7,345 bases of DNA from an uncultured Bacilli bacterium (GTDB taxonomy: Bacteria; Bacillota_I; Bacilli_A; RF39; UBA660), in the NCBI GenBank assembly GCA_934141145.1, contig CAKPCA010000031.1, positions 1 to 7,345 of the forward strand, given 5' to 3'. The notes beneath the pieces are model-generated. The model was not told the DNA's origin and did no database searches. It saw only the letters and a list, made by a program, of their open reading frames with translations. Shown piece by piece: positions 5,812-7,345 of the stretch; position 1 is the first letter of the stretch; every line of letters begins with the position of its first letter. The position numbers and the translations under genes are program-made.

Positions 5812-6153
5812 CTATCGATTTTCATTAAGAACTAATTTTTTAACTGGTATTTGTTCTTCGTTTGATATTCTTTCAATTATTCCAGATTCTAATAATGCTT
5901 GATATTTTTCTATTTCTTGTGCTACAAACGCTTCATTTAGTTCAATTCCAGATTCTATTTGAGGCCATGTTTCTATTTTTATTTCACCATTTTCTAATTT
6001 TTTCATAAATCTTTTCATAAAATCATTTCCACCAGTTATCCCAATTTTCATATTTGTTTTTTGTTCAACTTGAACTGCTGATTTTACATTTAATTGGATT
6101 TCAGGATTATTAGAACAAGCAGTTGCTAAATCTATTTCATTTTTATTAATCAT
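5812..6153 (-). CDS. Unrecognised 113-aa protein
   Basis: I do not recognise this family. The protein is soluble and acidic in its C-terminal half, with no signal peptide or membrane segment. The N-terminal third has a short Gly-containing stretch (MKIGITGG, 35-42). Residues 43-57 (NDFMKRFMKKLENGE) and about 75-90 (AFVAQEIEKYQALLES) are predicted helices. The gene has every sign of expression: an extended -10 promoter, a full AGGAGG SD (6162-6167) 8 nt before the ATG, and an intrinsic terminator 20 nt after the TAG stop. It therefore appears to be a single-gene unit. With the 207-aa gene it lies between the two direct repeats, which suggests that the two share a history. No catalytic motif was found. 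Confidence 0.8.
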   Translation of the reverse strand: MINKNEIDLATACSNNPEIQLNVKSAVQVEQKTNMKIGITGGNDFMKRFMKKLENGEIKIETWPQIESGIELNEAFVAQEIEKYQALLESGIIERISNEEQIPVKKLVLNENR

Positions 6154-6177
6154 AATAAAAACCTCCTATTTCTAATC

Positions 6178-6186
6178 ATTATAACA
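6178..6186 (-). promoter_or_regulatory. Extended -10 promoter of the 113-aa protein gene
   Basis: TGTTATAAT on the minus strand is a perfect TGn-TATAAT. The -35 at 17 bp is weak. The start near 6171 gives an 18-nt leader that begins just before the SD. Confidence 0.7.
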
Positions 6187-6267
6187 TACTTCTAATATAC
6201 TTTCTATAGAAAATCTCAATTATTAAATATCCATCAACTCTTTTGAAGAAAGAATGTTTTATAATAG

Positions 6268-6294
6268 AAAAAAACTTTGTAACAAAAGTTTTTT
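6268..6294 (-). terminator. Terminator after the 207-aa protein gene
   Basis: A 10-bp stem, AAAAAACTTT (6269-6278) with AAAGTTTTTT (6285-6294), has a 6-nt loop. On the minus strand the stem ends in seven Ts. It is about 87 nt downstream of the stop of the 207-aa gene and separates it from the next promoter. It is A/T-symmetric and could act in both directions. Confidence 0.75.
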
Positions 6295-6380
6295 GATACA
6301 TTACTATCATTTTATTTCTATTATATTCAAGCTTTTCTGTCAACATTCTTGATAGCATATAAATTAACTTTATAAGATAT

Positions 6381-7004
6381 CTATTTTTTTGAATATGGAT
6401 TTGATGCATAAAATAAACCTTTTTGTCTCATATCATCATTTTGTTTTAATTGTGCCTCAATTTTTTTATTTAAATCAGACATACTTCTAGCATAATTGAT
6501 ATCAGATATTATATGTAATATATAAGAATCAACCATTGATAATTGTTCATATTTTTCTCTTCTTTGTTCATCTTTTATTTTAGCGTTTAATTGTTCTTTT
6601 GAAACCTTACTTAATCTAGTTATTTCTTCTCTTGCATATTTCAATTCTTCAGATGTTAATTTTTTTAACATTAATTTTTCAATAGATTCATTACACATAC
6701 AATCATATACTCTCATATAATCTTCTTGAGAACATTCACTGGTGTCATATATTTTAAATAATCTAGCAAAAAGCTTATTTTTTCTATAACCTGTTGCTTC
6801 TTCAAGCTCTTCATATGATAACTCTGATATTTTTTTAGAATCAAGATATTCAATTCTTTTCTTTTCAAATTCTGGCTCATAAGATAACCATTTAATCCAT
6901 TCAATATCAGGCGAAATATTACCAAATACATCTCCATGAATAATTTTAGGTCTCACACCCATTCTAATCATTTCTTCAGCCATACTTCTATTAAAATCAC
7001 TCAT
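6381..7004 (-). CDS. Unrecognised 207-aa protein
   Basis: I do not recognise this protein. It is soluble and very rich in Glu, Lys and Arg, with no signal peptide or membrane segment. The N-terminal part (FNRSMAEEMIRMGVRPKIIH, 4-23) is followed by a Trp-containing stretch (IEWIKWLSY, 34-42). Residues about 58-80 (KISELSYEELEEATGYRKNK) read as a short helix-turn-helix-like pair, but the match is too weak to call DNA binding. Residues 115-152 are continuous charged helix, probably a coiled coil. Two Cys residues (103 and 105, CMC) and Cys91 are present without a metal-site pattern. SD AAAGGAGAT lies about 9 nt before the ATG, an extended -10 promoter lies upstream, and a terminator follows. It is the gene next to the tRNA-Leu terminator, within the repeat-bounded segment. 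Confidence 0.82.
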   Translation of the reverse strand: MSDFNRSMAEEMIRMGVRPKIIHGDVFGNISPDIEWIKWLSYEPEFEKKRIEYLDSKKISELSYEELEEATGYRKNKLFARLFKIYDTSECSQEDYMRVYDCMCNESIEKLMLKKLTSEELKYAREEITRLSKVSKEQLNAKIKDEQRREKYEQLSMVDSYILHIISDINYARSMSDLNKKIEAQLKQNDDMRQKGLFYASNPYSKK

Positions 7005-7038
7005 AAATCAAATCTCCTTTTTTCCTTAAGTAATTAAT

Positions 7039-7047
7039 ATTTTATCA
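7039..7047 (-). promoter_or_regulatory. Possible extended -10 promoter of the 207-aa protein gene
   Basis: TGATAAAAT on the minus strand is a TGn extended -10 with one mismatch. No convincing -35 is seen. The start would be near 7032, with a leader of about 28 nt. Confidence 0.5.
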
Positions 7048-7131
7048 CACTATATTAATTAATACTATATTTTTTTAGCGTAAATTATTTATTTTAGAGG
7101 AGCTTTTAATTGTATCCTTAATTATAAAATC

Positions 7132-7174
7132 ATAAAAAAAATCAACCCATACAGATTGATTTCTTAATATTCAA
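7132..7174 (-). repeat. Direct repeat copy 2, next to tRNA-Leu
   Basis: The same arms as copy 1: ataaaaaaaatcaac (7132-7146) and ttgatttcttaatattcaa (7156-7174), in the same orientation, with a different 9-nt centre. It starts 4 bp beyond the encoded CCA of tRNA-Leu. The pair encloses 1,328 bp (5804-7131) carrying the two unrecognised genes. Confidence 0.85.
7134..7162 (-). terminator. Terminator of the tRNA array
   Basis: A 7-bp stem, AAATCAA (7139-7145) with TTGATTT (7156-7162), has a 10-nt loop and eight Ts on the minus strand. It lies about 16 nt after the 3' end of tRNA-Leu. The stem is all A-U except one pair, so it may be leaky. Confidence 0.7.
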
Positions 7175-7178
7175 TATT

Positions 7179-7263
7179 TGGTGCAGGTGAAGGGACTTGA
7201 ACCCCCACTCCGTAAGGAACTAGATCCTAAGTCTAGCGCGTCTGCCAATTTCGCCACACCTGC
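7179..7263 (-). tRNA. tRNA-Leu(TAG) with encoded CCA
   Basis: A class II cloverleaf on the minus strand. The acceptor is GCAGGTG/CACCTGC, the anticodon stem is CTAGA/TCTAG around loop CTTAGGA, the long variable arm is TCC-TTAC-GGA, and the T loop is GTTCAAG. Discriminator A and CCA (7179-7181) are encoded. Anticodon TAG reads CUA and, by wobble, other CUN Leu codons. It is separated by 8 bp from the upstream tRNA, so the two are one transcript, and it is followed by the repeat-borne terminator. Confidence 0.97.
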
Positions 7264-7271
7264 ACATTAAA

Positions 7272-7345
7272 TGGTGGACCCTGTAGGACTCGAACCTACG
7301 ACCGCCCGGTTATGAGCCGGATGCTCTAACCAACTGAGCTAAGGG
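7272..7345 (-). tRNA. tRNA with CAT anticodon, probably tRNA-Ile2 (5' three bases outside)
   Basis: The minus strand shows a cloverleaf missing its first three bases at the right edge. The acceptor 3' half is AGGGTCC with encoded CCA, the anticodon stem is TCCGG/CCGGG around loop CTCATAA, and the T arm is GTAGG-TTCGAGT-CCTAC. Anticodon CAT could be initiator Met, elongator Met or Ile2. It lacks the GGG/CCC anticodon-stem pairs of initiators. Its body (GCTCATAACC, an inferred GGACCCT acceptor) resembles Bacillota tRNA-Ile2, whose C34 is changed to lysidine by TilS, more than Bacillota elongator Met. The isotype is a judgement from remembered sequences. Confidence 0.9.

Noticed and set aside
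6179..6409. 76-aa minus-strand open frame after the 207-aa gene
   Set aside because: It runs through the terminator hairpin at 6268-6294, overlaps the end of the 207-aa gene, has only a weak AAAGG upstream, and ends in the next gene's -10 box.
6713..6937. 74-aa minus-strand open frame
   Set aside because: It is wholly inside the 207-aa gene in another frame and has no separate signals.
7272..7345. Initiator tRNA-fMet for the CAT tRNA
   Set aside because: The anticodon stem lacks the three consecutive G-C pairs of initiators, and the body resembles Bacillota tRNA-Ile2.
1..7345. CRISPR array, transposase, integrase or defence operon
   Set aside because: No regularly spaced repeats were seen and no protein carries the motifs of these systems. 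The only clear repeat pair is at 5761-5803 and 7132-7174.

Overview
This is a very AT-rich window. Bacterial features include strong Shine-Dalgarno (SD) sites, Bacillus-type promoters, tRNA genes with encoded CCA ends, and a glmS ribozyme, an element typical of Bacillota. TGG is used for Trp and TAA, TAG and TGA all act as stops, so the standard bacterial code applies. The best guess is a low-GC Bacillota species, possibly one of the uncultivated gut Bacilli or Mollicutes-like lineages. This placement is inference from composition and gene types.

Layout. At the left edge is a minus-strand tRNA-Lys(CTT), divergent from glmS on the plus strand. The glmS leader carries an extended -10 promoter, a perfect but orphan SD, and a glmS ribozyme that senses glucosamine-6-phosphate. 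glmS ends in a 12-bp bidirectional terminator shared with the converging minus-strand genes. All other protein genes are on the minus strand. In order of transcription from the right they are: the tRNA-Ile2(CAT)/tRNA-Leu(TAG) array, an unknown 207-aa protein, an unknown 113-aa protein, a 362-aa transglutaminase-like protein, a CmpB-type (PF06541) membrane protein, a frameshifted small gene, a LOG-like Rossmann protein, and a pentapeptide-repeat-like protein that abuts the glmS terminator.

Most minus-strand genes look like single units with their own promoter and often their own terminator. The LOG-like and pentapeptide-like genes are 38 bp apart and are probably co-transcribed. The transglutaminase-like and CmpB genes may be linked by read-through.

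The most unusual structure is a pair of direct repeats of about 43 bp, at 5761-5803 and 7132-7174. Each contains an intrinsic terminator. One copy lies 4 bp beyond the 3' end of tRNA-Leu, and the pair brackets a 1.33-kb segment holding the two unrecognised genes. This could be a small mobile or duplicated cassette beside a tRNA array. Other points of interest are the SD upstream of the ribozyme cleavage site, two stop codons placed in terminator loops, a small gene with several frameshifts, and a LOG-like protein with altered active-site motifs. No complete phage, CRISPR, transposase or defence system is visible.
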